From: Limnoperna fortunei
Taxonomy: Eukaryota > Mollusca > Bivalvia > Mytilida > Modiolidae
Length of the DNA: 64,000 nucleotides
Direction of reading: 5' to 3'
NCBI GenBank assembly: GCA_944474755.1
Contig: OX104123.1
Coordinates: forward strand, 13,727,275 to 13,791,274
The notes below the pieces were generated by a model. It was not told where the DNA came from. It made no database searches and saw nothing but the letters and a program-made list of their open reading frames with translations. Within the stretch, counting starts at the first letter, position 1. Every line of letters starts with the position of its first letter. The position numbers and the translations under genes are program-made. Below, one piece after another: positions 26,079 through 38,598 of the stretch.

Positions 26079-28354
26079 CAAATAGCGCGTACAGACAAAA
26101 ATTATATTCTTAACAAGGTAAACCATAATGCCAAGTGAACAATATAAAAAACCAGAAAAGAGCCGCCAAAAGATGAGGATATTATTTTATTATTGTATAC
26201 TTTTTGTTGCAAATAGAAATGCTTTAGTACAAAATTTAGACTTATTCCAGATAAAGAAATCTTAGAGATTTTTTCAATTTGAGTGCGACATAAAGAAAAA
26301 GGATGAAAAAAGAAAGGAGAAACAGTAGCAACAAAAGAACAGAAAAAAGAAATAATAAAGATAACATGTACAGATGAAGCCTATACCAGAAAGTTCAGCG
26401 GTTATAGCTTTTGTAGTCCACATCTTTCGCACTCACAATTTTCAACTACAAAGCAAAATAAATGAAAGACTAAGTCAAACTACAAAACTAATCAAAAATT
26501 TTCTTAGATTATAAACTTCATTCTCTCACATTATATTTCGACAACAAAGAAATAAATGATAGACCAATTTAGACTACAAGATAATCAAGAAGATCCTTTC
26601 AAATATAAACTGCCTACTATAAACTGCAATTATATAACACGATTTATGTTGCTTTATTCAAGTGTACTTAATAAATATAAAATATTAATTTGTATTAATT
26701 GAATGGGTTTGAATGGGTTTGAAGCCAGTTTTAATAAATTTTCAACTACATATTAAAGTAATCTTATTAAAAATTTAATCTTTACTTAGTCCCGTTTTTG
26801 TTATTGTCACTCGCAGTGAAGGACAATAACAAAAGCGGGAGCAAGTGACAGGTTTGATTTTAAATAGATTGATATTAAACGGTTTAATTTTTATTTGATG
26901 AGGTAGCGGGAGTGTCCCACACCCCACCCCCTTGCACTCGACCCACTTCCAAACTTCGTCAGGAAAGCTGGCATGATCATATCAAATAATTCCAGTACAC
27001 CATACACGTCGCTGAGCAAATTTAAATGCAGAACTACCCTAACAATAAGGTCATAGATATTCTTAAAATTTCTATTTTTTTCTACCTGCCTAGTTATCTA
27101 TTTATCTATCTTTAACCAGATTGCACATAGCTTATCTTCGAAATTTGATTTACATAAAGATAGGAATCCATTTTATATGCTTTGTATACAACTGATTATA
27201 ATCATCTTAGGTATCATACATGTAGCAATGTTTCTCGAACTATAGCAGTTGTTCTCTGATTTAAATTAAATTTTGTTTACACTGCCCAGGTGCTAATCGT
27301 CCAGCTCTCTCCTTTTACAACATGTTTTGTGAGTTAGTCTCACCGATTCTGAAAATATAGTGTCCAATTTTATATTAAATTGAGGTCATAATATACAAAG
27401 TCAATTGTATGTGTATTATCGACATTTGTAATTCATTTACTTTTCGGTATTTAGCATTGATTGCAGTTGATCATCATTATAGGCAGCACTCTACCGGTTC
27501 TTACAATATATACTAAACTGCAAAACAAACGTCACACAACATTACAGGTACAATATATATACTAAACTGCAAAACAAACGTCACACACCATTACAGATAC
27601 ACCAACTCTATCTGTCTACCAATTGCTTGTCATTCTGTTTGTAGATTAAATCGCTGCGTCATTGTGGAGAGGTTGAAACAACAATTTACTACATTTCACA
27701 CTGCCCATTTTCACTGAACAACTGAACTTTCATTGAACAACGCCAGCATCATCTTATCAGCATCGTCAACAATTTGCCCGTTCAGACACAATTACCTGAC
27801 CTCTCATATGAAGAAATTTGTTTTAACAGTTCAAGACTATATACTTAGTACTAAGCGATTCTATTAAACCTCAGCTCTGCACTAAAAATGCATCTATTCA
27901 GTGTTTTCCTGTATCCACAATTTATTGTATATATCACTACTGTTACATTTTGATCATTACAGTATTATTAATGTAACTATAGTATCTATAGGAAACGGAT
28001 TAATATAAGTCTGTGACTTGTTTCCGGATTCTAAAAATGTATAAGATGTATTAAATTTAATATGTTCAATATCACGAATAAAATATGTTTACATTAATCG
28101 TAGCCTAGCTACTGTGTCAAAACTGATACTGACAATTAAATTTGTGCAGCATTTTATACCAAAGCATGAAAATCATAAAGTGTGTTCCACCAGAGGATGA
28201 ATTTGAAATACTGGAGCAGCCCGGAAGTGATTCAAAGACGGGGGTTTTATGTATATTATCTGCTATTTTACTGTTTCCCCTTCACTGTTTAATTGATATT
28301 TATACAAAACCTCGAATTTGCGTCGTCAGCGTCGCCATCTGTAAACGTTTTACA
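26079..28354. other. No gene recognised; hairpin and short duplication
   Basis: Holds the hairpin at 26791-26839 and two near-copies of ATATATACTAAACTGCAAAA plus CAAACGTCACACA(A/C)CATTACAG at about 27503-27597. A 72-codon frame at 28142-28360 has no recognisable domain. Confidence 0.45.
26791..26839. repeat. 49-bp hairpin
   Basis: Arm CCCGTTTTTGTTATTGTC pairs with GACAATAACAAAAGCGGG (one mismatch in 18), and the loop CACTCGCAGTG also pairs in part. Could be the core of a foldback element; no protein context. Confidence 0.7.
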
Positions 28355-28990
28355 TTTTAATCTTCTTCTCTGAAACGACTAAGCCAATTGAAACCAAACT
28401 TGGTCAAAATGTTCATTGATGAACCTTTCAAAAGTTTGCGTTTTTTATTGTGATTGGAAAACAAATATGGTCGCCACCGCAGAACATAATTTGACCTAGA
28501 ATCATTTGAAAAAAGGGTTTTTTTAGAAGGCTTCTTCTCTATAACCAGTTAACCAATTGAAACGAAATTTACTAGTAATATTGTTTTGATCATACTCTAT
28601 AACGTTTGTTATGCCAATCGAAAATTCTAAATGGCAGCCACTGACTGACTAAGTTAAACTTTTTTGTTTTTTGTTTGAATGGTGTTTAACGCCACTTTCA
28701 GCTATTTTTCAGCTATATCATGGCGTCCAGTTTATATTTGGGGAGGAAGCCGGAGTACCCTGAGAAAACCCACGACCTTCGGTAGGAAAACTGGCAATCC
28801 TTGTCATTTAAGAAAATGAACTGCCCACAGTGAGGCTCGAACCCGCAATCTCAGTGTTGACAGACCACGTGATAATAGTAGACCGAGGCCCCTTTGACTC
28901 TATAGGTAAAAGGTAAAAATAGGCTTCATCCGGGAAACTGGTTAACCAGTTAAAACAAAGCTCATTCATTGGATGGTCCTCTATTAAGGT
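28355..28990 (+). repeat. Dispersed repeat with several sub-units, split by a SINE
   Basis: Related segments CTTCTTCTCTGAAACGACTA with CCAATTGAAACCAAACTTGG (28360), CTTCTTCTCTATAACCAGTT with CCAATTGAAACGAAATTTAC (28530), and CTTCATCCGGGAAACTGGTT (28922) recur. The SINE at 28661-28892 interrupts the series, so it was inserted later. The repeat is of a kind familiar from mollusc genomic sequence; the family name is not known to me. Confidence 0.55.
28661..28892 (-). mobile_element. tRNA-derived SINE, nearly complete
   Basis: Same family as 17318: TATCATGGCGTCCAGTTTAT, GGGGAGGAAGCCGGAGTACC and GCTCGAACCCGCAATCTCAG, ending in ACCGAGGCCCC. Part of the tRNA-like head is deleted between GTAGA and CCGAGG. 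Inserted in another dispersed repeat. Confidence 0.85.
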
Positions 28991-30470
28991 TATGCTTTCT
29001 CTGTCAATTGGTAATTGTTAATTTGAATGGAGAAATTTAAAATGAATCAGAATCGTATGGAAAGTCGTTCCATACATTTAAATCAAATTATGCAGAAGGG
29101 AAGCCAGAAAAGTTCTATTATTGTTTTAGATTTTTTTGTCTTCCTTTAATCACCTTTTCCTACAGTACGTTTTTAATGCACTCCATGAATTTTCTTCTAA
29201 CGATGTCTATTTTTAATGCATGTGCTTTCCAACTTAGCCGTATCAGATTTTTGTAATTTAGCGTGTTTTAAACTACTGCCAGAGTGAAAGGTGAATCAAC
29301 TATGGAAAGTCATTCCAAACATTTAAATCAAATTATGCAGAAATTTAGCCAGGAAAGTTCTGTTATAATTTTGAAATTTTTTTCAAGCAAGTTAAACACT
29401 TAACATGGCTCCCAGAGATATTTGTTTTTAAATCCATGGACTTTTTTGTCCAAAGAATCATTTTAATAAGTTATCTATAACACGTTATTAGGTCAATAAA
29501 CACAAAAAGTAAATTGTTTTAAAAACTAAGATTTTTGCTGCGTTTGGTACGGAAGTTTTGTTATAATTTAGAACTCTCGATATTTACCATTATTCACCTA
29601 AGAGAGACCCTTTGCTTTCTTTTCATAACAAATGTCTTCAAAAGCACACTGAAAAACTATTTTCAATTTTTGGCTTGAGTTAACCGAGTGAAAACCCGGG
29701 TTTTAGTATGGTAAATGTCAGGTGGGCGGCGTGCGAGCCGCGAAAAAATTTATGTAACGGTTTTCATAGCAACTACTAATCACATTCTCTTAGTTAGACA
29801 TTTAGTATACAGTATCAGCATGGCCTCCCATAACGTCGCTCACCTACTTCCTGTTAACCGACTTAGTTAATTTTTTAACGAAATCCGGCCATTTCTGTCT
29901 TTGATCGATTTTTTATTATTTCGGGAGATAAAATGTGTGTATAAAATTAAGTGCCATTCGTTTCCTCCAAATTTGTAATTGGTTAAGTTTCAAAAATAAG
30001 TATTGATCCATTAGTATTGTTTGCTTAATTGGCTCAATTTATATGGTCCTGGAAGACGCAGTTGCTTTACGTAGTGGGTATTCCGAGTAATAAAAAGTAG
30101 CTCGATTTTCATGGTAGCTAAAATATTACGGAATTTGTTTTAAGACTCCATATACAAACACACTTTTGTGTTTTGTTATTTTGAAAGTGATAACATACAT
30201 CCATAAAATACTATCACAGAAGTAATGCATAAAAATAAGAAAATAGACCCGTAAGTAAAATAATATACTTGTTTACGCCAAAATACGGCTGAGATAGTGT
30301 TAAGAATCACTCAATAAACAGATAGAAATCACTAAACATTCCCATCAAGAAACATATAACCATACGCATGTCACACACACAGCATGTACTATTTCAATCG
30401 CCGATCACAAACATAACTGACGATAACAAATGATTCACGCGTGACACGAGTGACATCAAGGTTTTCTCTG
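28991..30470. other. No gene recognised
   Basis: AT-rich sequence. A segment ATGGAAAGTC(G/A)TTCCA(T/A)ACATTTAAATCAAATTATGCAG occurs twice (about 29057 and 29302), giving a diverged duplication of roughly 245 bp offset. This is the region upstream of gene A. Confidence 0.45.
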
Positions 30471-30471
30471 A

Positions 30472-30478
30472 TATAAAA
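30472..30478 (+). promoter_or_regulatory. TATA box of Ly6-ShKT gene A (candidate)
   Basis: TATAAAA in the context CTCTGATATAAAAGTTACCG, 34 bp before the proposed ATG at 30512. Gene B has a similar GATATAAAG at the same distance from its ATG, which supports both as core promoters with very short leaders. Confidence 0.5.
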
Positions 30479-30511
30479 GTTACCGTCAGTACTTAACGTT
30501 GTATTATCACC

Positions 30512-33500
30512 ATGCTAACAAAAGGTACGTATAGCGCTAATTTCTTAAAATTTCTTTTAATACCATGTTAATTAAAACTTAAAAGGAACAGTTTTATAAA
30601 TGATACAATTTAAATATTTCAATTACTTTAATATACAATTATTAAGTTTTTGTATTATAAGTTTTTCAAAATTACACCCCTGCAATTTTTACAGCAACGG
30701 ATATTTAGGAATCCGCTATGTTGCACATACTACTATGTCGACTTTTTGAATAGTTAACATTCCTTTTCGTGATGGTGGCTTAGTCCATACTTAGCTACAC
30801 AATTTGTTTTCTATATTAATTGTATTATCACCCAAAGATAAAAGTAAAAAAAAATACATGTTCATGTAAGTTTATACATTTTTATTGTATAACACACAAA
30901 AAATAATAAATAGAGTTCTTAAATAAAATAAATATAAGAAAAGTAAAGAAAACTGAGACAATTCAAGAAACGAAGCAATGAGCATTTTAACAAGGATTTA
31001 AACAAATGGCGTATTAATATGAACGTGTCGAGTTCCGATCAAGGTGGGCGTGTCCCCATGACAATTTTTTTATTGGAAAATATAGATTGTTTTGTCCAAT
31101 TACAAACACTATTTCGTCAATACTTATGTATGCATACTTCACACCACCTGCTGCTTTGTTTTATAACAGACCTAATAATAGCATTTTTTTAGGTAAAACA
31201 GTAGTAAATGTTTTGGCTACAGTCGAAAACACTAACATTTCTGTGATTTGCATACCTTTCTAACATTCCTCAGCATTTACCTGGACCAGGAAATTAATAA
31301 TCTTTCATTTACCATTAAAAAAAAATATTTGCCATATGTATCGGTGACCCAATTTCTTTTTTCGCTGATTAGAACATTTTGAGACGCTTCCACTTTTACA
31401 TGCAATTTCTAATGCACTGAATGTAAAAATACTAATTTTTTTTTTTTTATTTCCAAAATTTTATCTTGCAAGATCTGAGAAAATTTTTACCACTTTTTAA
31501 AATTTAATTTATGCAGGAGCTTACGGCTAAATAGTTGTACATTGTACACATCTAACCACTATTGACCAAATCAGAACACAACGCAGCATTCAGTACTATA
31601 CTTAATGTAGGGTACACACTCTGGTAATCTGTTACTGGAACACATTTACTACTGTTATATCTTTATCCGCCTAGTTTCATAAAAATCCTTGAATTTTTCT
31701 CGAATTCAATTTTACGGAAATCTTATCATTTCCTCAAGGGTTAGAAAAAAAATATATAAATAAAAAAATTTAAATGGAACAGCACGCACATATATTAAAT
31801 GATAATTGTATTAAATTTTATTTGTAAAGAAGCAGCCATTTTTACTTCTGTATGCGTAGTTGATTACAAGAACACAGCGAAACGTCAAAATTTTCGCGTC
31901 TCGCGTCAACGTTTTTTAAATGAGAAAAAACATAGATCTCTCATGTTTTTTTAGATATCCAAGTTATTTATACTTTGTTTGGTTTGGTGATTATATCAGA
32001 AGAAAGAGGTAAATTAAAACTCTTTTTAGATTCCGAATCTCTAGCACGTTTACACCTTCCGCATGTTAAATAAGTAACAAGGATTCCGAATCTCTAGCAC
32101 GTTTACAGCTTCCGCATGTTAAATAAGTAACAAGGATTCCGAATCTCTAGCACGTTTACACCTTCCGCAAGTTAAATAAGTAACAAGGATTCCGAATCTC
32201 TAGCACGTTTACAGCTTCCGCATGTAAAGGGGTAGGACAACTAGTTGATTTTGAATTTTACCTATGTTTCAAATAAAGAAATATTCATGTCACATGACAA
32301 CATGTAACTCCTAAGGATTCTCTTAAAATTTCAGCACCACTCTCGTTGCATATTAGAACGAACGACCAACCGGAAGTCAACACGGTTTAAAAAATCTACT
32401 TTCTCTTTCAAGTTTAGTCCAAAATAGTGCATGTTATCCAATGACTCACATAATTTTTATCTTCAGTACACATCAGTGAAACTTTATCCTCGTGTTTCCT
32501 GGATTATTCAGCTTTCCACAAATATCAAGTTTTTTCCAATATCTATTATGGTTCAAAAGTTATTTCAGGACGCCACATTATATAGCTCATCAAATTTCTG
32601 AAAACCTCATTAAAACAATTTTTCGTCTTAGGTTTGAGATGTTTTACGTGCTTTAAAGCTGAGGACCCGAGTATTTGTGGCGCCATAACAGAATGTGAGG
32701 ATAGCGAGGTAGGATAACTGACTAGATACATATGTAAATAAAGCTTCTAATTGTATCGTAGATATCGGTTGATCTACATGTATACATGGTCTTCTAATGG
32801 TTATTATATCTGTTGGGGTGAGTTGTGTTTTTATAACATTAAAGCTATATTTTTTCGAATTGGATTTAAAATCCAGCACAAATTTACTTGTTTTGAAGGA
32901 ATTTTCCTCGGGTCACAACAAATGTTTTGTCAGCTAATCAGATGTCACGCCCCTCCGATCACAACAAATACTATGTCAGCTAATCAGATACCACGCGTAC
33001 GGGGCACAACAAATGCTGTCAACTAATCAGACGCCACGCGTCCTGAAATCTCTAACGGTAGCAATCTACAATAGATCCAGATGTTTCACCATGGTGAAAA
33101 CAACACAAACCGGTGATATATCCTCAAAAGAAAAATCTGATGTCTAATACAGAAAACTATGACCTACATTCTCGAGCATGTAACGTAGCAAATAGTTTGA
33201 ATACAAGACAGAATGATGAAATTTTGATACATTGCAACACTACAGATTCTAACCAATGGTTGTGCCTGTGTGTTTTCCATATAATCAGTTTTACTCTGGA
33301 ACCTAATTCTTAATCCTTGCTTTTTTGACACGGACTTATCTGGTACCCTACAATCATCATTTGTCGATACAGTTGTGTGGATGTTTTGTTCTTTAATTTG
33401 CGACCAACCCAACTCTTTAGAGTGTTATTGTTGTTTGGAACCGTTTTAATTTTCTTTCTATTATGCTATATTTAACAGACGCCTGAATATTGTGGAGTAC

Positions 33501-33725
33501 AACAATACGTGATCAAATACGGACACACACACTTTGATATGGGATGTGTGCCAGTTCAGGTTTGTATTTCTCTTTATTTTTAAGTTTGTTTGTTAGATAG
33601 TTTGAATGGGATTTATGCAACTGTCGTCCAGTTTTTTAGTGGGGGGAGTCGTATTACCCCAAACTTCGGCAGCACGTGCAATACCCCCTCTATTTAGGTT
33701 AGTGTCAAGCACATTCTGCACGAAG

Positions 33726-33774
<49 letters not shown>

Positions 33775-36370
33775 GTTTAACATCCAGCAAGCAATATTTC
33801 AGCTATATTCAGGACGTGAAAATTACAATTTTTAAATTACTAATACGTCATGCCTCCGTTTATAATAAAACGTAATCTCATATAATAATATGAGAATATA
33901 TACACGAAGTTGAAAACAACACATTCTGCTCTATATACGCTTACAAAATTTACTCATATGAGATTTTTAAATCATTTACGGATTTTAGTCAAAACAATGA
34001 CGCTAAAATCATTGCTGAGTATAAGAATCTGTTGGTATGACTAGTGAATTGTACTGTATATTATATACCGTATTAAGTTCCCTGTAAGTTTTATATGTAG
34101 CTGTGGGGCTTGGTTTAGGCGGAAGTGATAATCAATCGTCAGCATGTCAAAAATTGCGCTTGATTTCAACACCAATTTCAATTGACGAGGCAAACAGCAC
34201 TAGAGCAGTACAAATATTTTGATTATTCAAACTCCTAAAGACAAAACATATGATAGATTAAGTGTTACTGTACTCATCCGACAAACCAGGAGTGTAATGC
34301 TCTGGTTACGTGATGCTGCCTTAAACCGTTTTAGACAAAGGTTTATTTATTTATTTGGCGTTTAGCAGTTTCAGCAATTGCTTTAGCTATGTTTTGGCCT
34401 TCGGGTTTTACTAGTGGAGGAATCCGGAGTACCGGTGAAATCTACACGGCTCTACCTCCTGCTGAATAGTAAACAAGCTCTTCTAGGCTACTATGGTTAC
34501 GGACCGATTGATTCATGAGAAGTGGTGCTTTAAACTGTACTAAGGAGAAGCAGCTCTATATACCAGTATCTGGGAGGTTACGTTGTGTAGTATAAGGACA
34601 TGAACTAGATTTTACAACAGGATTAACAAATATTAATCATCTCCAACATCAATAAGTTAAAGTCAAAGGAAACAATTCATATTATATTGTTAGCCAATGA
34701 AGACAAGTCGCTAGCAAAGGGAGGCAACTAAGTTTATATTGCTATTGAATGAGGCAACTCAGTTTATATTGCTAAGCAAAGGGAGACAACTCAGATTATA
34801 TTGCTAGCAACGGGAGGTAAATCAGTTTCTGTTGCTAGCAAAGGCAAATAACTCAGTTTATTTTGTAATCCAAGGGAAATCAAATCTTATTATACTGTTT
34901 CAAGATAGACAACTCAGATTATAATGTTAGTCAAGGGAGACAACCCAGTCTATATTGCCAGCAAAGGGAGACAACCCAGTTTATATTGTTAACCGAGTGT
35001 ATTAGCTAATTTCTCAACACAGACAATTTGATTTAATAAACATATTATTCATAAAGGTTTGCCAGAATTTCGAACAAAATATGTTACCAAGTCCTGTTGG
35101 AAAACGACAACAATCAGATGACGTCATCACGTGCTGTGATACTGATTTGTGTAACAGCGGAACAAATACTACAGGTAGTGATTTAAATAATTGATAATCT
35201 ATCAAATTAAACTGAATTTCAGTTGTTTTCTCTTCTCTCTCTGTCTCTTTTTGTTGCGAAAATTGTTTGATTTGTCAAACAAAAATCAAATTTTAAAAAC
35301 CTCACTTACCTGCCTTTTTAGCTTTTTAATTTGTTTTTCGAAGATTTTTAGAGTTGTCAAAGAAACAAGAATATGAACACCTCTGTCCTCGCTTCAGCTT
35401 TTTTTAATCTTTTCAGCTTCTATATTGTAACTTTAACCGGGTTGCTTTTATGTAAGGGTTACTTTGAATATTTAAAAAGTCTATAGTTTAATTTCTGAAA
35501 GAAAAAACCGTGTATATTTGTTAACAGATTCTGGTCCCACTCTGGTTTGCGAGGATACTACAGACGTACCATGCGATAATACTCTGGTTTTACCTTTAAT
35601 TTGTACAAACGACGACTTAAAATGGAAATGTAGAAGGTCGTGTGGACTTTGCGGTAAGGTTATTTAGAAGTCTGATAATAACAAACAGTAATAACGGCAT
35701 CAATTTTAATTATTGAGCGTAATATTAACGAACAAAAAAGATTTGACATTTTTTGCCCGATTCAGGTTCTGTAAGAGTTTTTTCCCTTTGAACAGGTTCA
35801 AAGTTATATGTACAACGTTTACATTTTTTATTGGTAGTTGTTTATGTCCAAGTCAATACAGTATTTATTGTTATTTCTTATATGCAAGAGTTATGTCCCT
35901 TTTGACAGGTCACGTGTCATGTCTGCCATTCCACTGACAACATTTTCTTTTCTTTTTTATACAAAGGTGAAAATTCACATTACGTTTTGTATTGAAAAAC
36001 AGCTGTTGTATTAATTAAATGACATTTGTAAGAGAATCGCATTATTATGCGTAGAAAGGACGAAAATATTGCTTAGTGCTATTTAAATAAGGGATACACT
36101 ATGCGCAGGTGATTTTTTTCCGAAAATTAATGGCACGGTGGGAGCAGTACCCCCTCCCCCGTTCCGGGACCTACTCCCATAACATTCTAATCGACAATAC
36201 TCCCACAAAAAGGGACGGAAAACCTTAATCGTTCGGTGATTTTTTCACACGAATAGTAAAATTAATACTATGAATAAGTTTTGTGTTTTGTTTTTATTTC
36301 AGAAGTAGCGGACATTACTACAACACAAATGACACGAACAACAAAATGGTGGCATATACCCGGAAAATAG
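30512..36370 (+). CDS. Gene A: Ly6/uPAR three-finger domain + one ShKT domain, split gene
   Basis: Six exons inferred: 30512-30524, 32632-32708, 33479-33559, 35057-35174, 35528-35653, 36303-36370 (stop TAG). GT-AG sites fit throughout, phases are 1-0-0-1-1, and the total is 483 nt, giving 160 aa. Exons 2-4 encode a ten-cysteine Ly6 domain: CFTC..IC..EC, then YC..GC, then VC..CCDTDLCN, the last being the family signature. Exon 5 encodes a complete six-cysteine ShKT domain ending CRRSCGLC. Exon 6 is a Thr-rich tail without a second ShKT domain. Oddity: exon 1 gives only about four residues and no signal peptide, unlike genes B and C, so the start is uncertain and the gene may be damaged or use another first exon. 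No C-terminal GPI-type hydrophobic tail in this frame. Function unknown. Confidence 0.72.
31193..31305 (+). repeat. Segment shared with the region upstream of gene C
   Basis: GGTAAAACAGTAGTAAATG, then AACACTAACATTTCTGTGATT, CATACCTTTCTAACATT and CAGCATTTACCTGG match 49999-50108 with scattered differences. In gene C the match lies 250-360 bp upstream of the ATG; here it is inside gene A intron 1. Either a dispersed repeat or a leftover of the gene duplication. Confidence 0.6.
32029..32228. repeat. 53-bp tandem repeat, about 4 copies, in gene A intron 1
   Basis: Unit begins GATTCCGAATCTCTAGCACG and ends AAATAAGTAACAAG; copies start at 32029, 32082, 32135 and 32188. Copies alternate between ACACC and ACAGC, suggesting a two-unit duplication step. 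Same length as the unit at position 1 but unrelated in sequence. Confidence 0.93.
32911..33046. repeat. About 45-bp tandem repeat, 3 diverged copies
   Basis: CACAACAAAT..TGTCA(G/A)CTAATCAGA..CACGC recurs three times in gene A intron 2. Copies 2 and 3 contain ACGCGT. Confidence 0.8.
33584..33727 (-). mobile_element. Degenerate SINE remnant in gene A intron 3
   Basis: TTTGTTTGTTAGATAGTTTG, GTCGTCCAGTTTTTTAGTGG and AACTTCGGCAGC match the tail and centre of the SINE family. The head is missing. Confidence 0.55.
33728..33772. repeat. (GATT)n microsatellite
   Basis: Eleven uninterrupted GATT units next to the SINE remnant. Confidence 0.97.
34341..34480 (-). mobile_element. Degenerate SINE remnant
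   Basis: (TTTA)n tail, GGCGTTTAGCAGTTTCAGCA, TTTTGGCCTTCGGG and GTGGAGGAATCCGGAGTACC match the SINE centre; the head is lost. Same orientation as the other copies. Confidence 0.6.
34686..34992. repeat. About 38-bp diverged tandem array in gene A intron 3
   Basis: About eight copies of AGCAAAGGGAGACAACTCAG followed by TTTATATTGCT, with substitutions and small gaps. Ends about 65 bp before exon 4. Confidence 0.85.
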
Positions 36371-36636
36371 CTTTGTTATGTTTTAATTCCTTTATTTTAT
36401 TTTTATATTGTTATTTGTGCAATATACCATTTGACAGTTCTTCGTCTTTACTTTATATTGAACATTGGTAATGCCCGGTTATAGTAATAAGTCATCTAAT
36501 ATTGATCACATTAACGTTAACATTAAAGTCGAGAATTCGAGCTTTACTGCCAGTGTTTGCTCGTTTTAAACCTTACATAACAGATTGCCAGTTTTCTTGA
36601 GGTTGATGGTGTTCACGGCTACTCGGCTTCCTCCTA

Positions 36637-36642
36637 AATAAA
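36637..36642 (+). promoter_or_regulatory. Candidate polyadenylation signal of gene A
   Basis: AATAAA, 267 bp after the gene A stop codon. Confidence 0.35.
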
Positions 36643-36770
36643 AACTACATTTTTTAAGTGGACAATTAATTGTCTCTTTAGTGTTGTCATTACACCGTTC
36701 AGATAGCTGTACACTTACCATCCTTTGTTGTACACTGCACATAAAGACATCTTTAGGCCCGAGGGCTGAT

Positions 36771-37638
36771 ATTGATCGAGTGGTTATACAGTAATGATCT
36801 AGTGGTTATACAGCAATGATCTAGTGGTTATTTAAGGAATACTTCAAATTTGAAATATTCCTAATAATTTAATTTTAACTATAAATTTAAACAATATTTA
36901 GGGTAAAAACGTCGATGACGTCATGGAACTATTTAAATTCTAACGGCGTAAGAATAGGTCATAGGTCCCGCAAGTTATATCTTATAATATGGGTTGTTCG
37001 ATTTGAATCAACCATATTTCAGCGTACAACCCAAATTAAATTATACGGCAATTATCGAGTGGTTATACAGCAATGATCGAGTGTTATACAGCAATGATCT
37101 AGTGGTTATACAGCAATGATCGAGTGGTTATACAGCATGATCGAGTGACTATACGGCAATGATCGAGTGGTTATACAACAATGATCGAGTGTTTATACAG
37201 CATGATCGAGAGGTTATGCCGCAATGACCAAGTGGTTATACATCAATGATCGAGTGGTTATACAGTAATGATCGAGTGGTTATACAGCATGATCGATTGG
37301 TTATACATCAGTGATCGAGTGGTTAAACAGCAATGATCGAGTGTTATACAGCAAAGATCGAGTGGTTAAATCCGCAATGATCGAGTTGTTATACAGCAAT
37401 GATCGATTGGTTATACAGCATGATCGAGTGGTTATACAGCATGATCGAGTGGTTATACAGCAATGATCGAGTGGCTATACGGCAATGATCGATTGGTTAT
37501 ACAACAATGATCGAGTAGTTATACAGCATGATCGATTGGCTATACAGCAATGATCGAGTGGTTTAACAGCAATGATCGAGTGGTTATACTGCAATGATCG
37601 AGTGGTTATACAGCAATGGTCGAGTGGTTAGACAGGAA
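36771..37638. repeat. 22-bp minisatellite between genes A and B (about 29 copies, interrupted)
   Basis: Unit GATCGAGTGGTTATACAGCA plus AT, with 20- to 22-bp variants. Three copies (36771-36829) are separated from the main array (37050-37638) by a ~220-bp AT-rich insert that starts with the palindrome GGAATACTTCAAATTTGAAA (hairpin 36836-36861). Confidence 0.93.
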
Positions 37639-38556
37639 TCATGGCAGGATTGCTGAAGGCAAACTATTGGTCAAGTAACTTATACAATGCCTTGGTTTAT
37701 TTACCGTTTAAATGATCCGGTATGATGGGGTATGTTGACTTATGATGCAGCGAGTTCCGTTTCTGCTGTATTAAAGACTCTTAAGTGCAATTCACTAAAC
37801 AGCAAACAAGTTCGAAACAAGTTTTTTACATCAATCCAAGCATTTTAAGTGCAAGTAGTGAGACACAAGATTAGCCAGCAGCATATTCAGTTTTTTGTTT
37901 GAATATATTTAGTTACCATATAAAAGATTTTTTTTACTATTAGAGAAAATAGTACACATTGTGCTTTCTCATTTTGTTTAAACGCAACTGATCGGCGTAG
38001 AGTGCCCAACTGCAAATTCAAACAATGCGTATAGAGTTCACTTCCTGTGTATAAAAGAAAATAATATACTGTTGGAATTTGAATTTGTCCAGATTGGACA
38101 GAATGTTTAAGTGCAGAATACAGTGCGCTAGAACTATACAAATTATTCCTAACAGTTTCTGTGGTAAGGCTAAAACAACAGACTCTAGGTCGATTCTCCT
38201 AATTGATCTACAGGCTCAGGTAGTCATTTTAATTCTATCGTTGGTCTACAGGCTGTATCCCGGGCTGAAGTTACCACTTTATTTTTATCAATGTCCTTCG
38301 GTTGAATACTATGTTTATCGTTGGACTCTTGGTTCTATCTTAATTGATATTGTGGACTCCGGGCTTCAAGAAACTACGGACCACTTGATATTACCCTTGT
38401 GTATGTTTACGGAACTACTGACCTATATAAACAATCGTGTTCTCGTCATTATATATGCTAAATGGACATATAACATTCTCGTATTTTTATTTACAAATAA
38501 TTAGTAGTAAAATGCTTTGGAAAACTTTAGCTTAATGTATTCTGCGATTAACAGGA
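37639..38556. other. Intergenic; no supported gene
   Basis: Contains a 141-codon open frame at 38079-38504 (start on the GTG/ATG side near 38079) with no recognisable domain, many hydrophobic residues and no splice or family support. Treated as non-coding or decayed. Confidence 0.4.
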
Positions 38557-38562
38557 TATAAA
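38557..38562 (+). promoter_or_regulatory. TATA box of Ly6-ShKT gene B (candidate)
   Basis: TATAAA in ACAGGATATAAAGTGATAAG, 37 bp before the proposed ATG (38599). Matches the spacing and context of the gene A TATA box. Confidence 0.5.
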
Positions 38563-38598
38563 GTGATAAGAATCGACCTTGAACTTGCCCTTATCAAA

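Noticed and set aside
31127..31260. Hydrophobic frames after ATG near 31127-31133 as a gene A signal-peptide exon
   Set aside because: No GT donor in phase 1 at a suitable place; frames end in stops or in the block shared with 49999-50108.
36283..36471. Alternative frame over gene A last exon with a hydrophobic C-terminus that might be a membrane or GPI tail
   Set aside because: It is not in phase with exon 5 (phase 1 leads to the frame ending at 36370), so it cannot be the gene A C-terminus without a frameshift.
38079..38504. 141-codon frame just upstream of gene B
   Set aside because: No recognisable motif, very hydrophobic and irregular, no splice or family support; could be decayed sequence.
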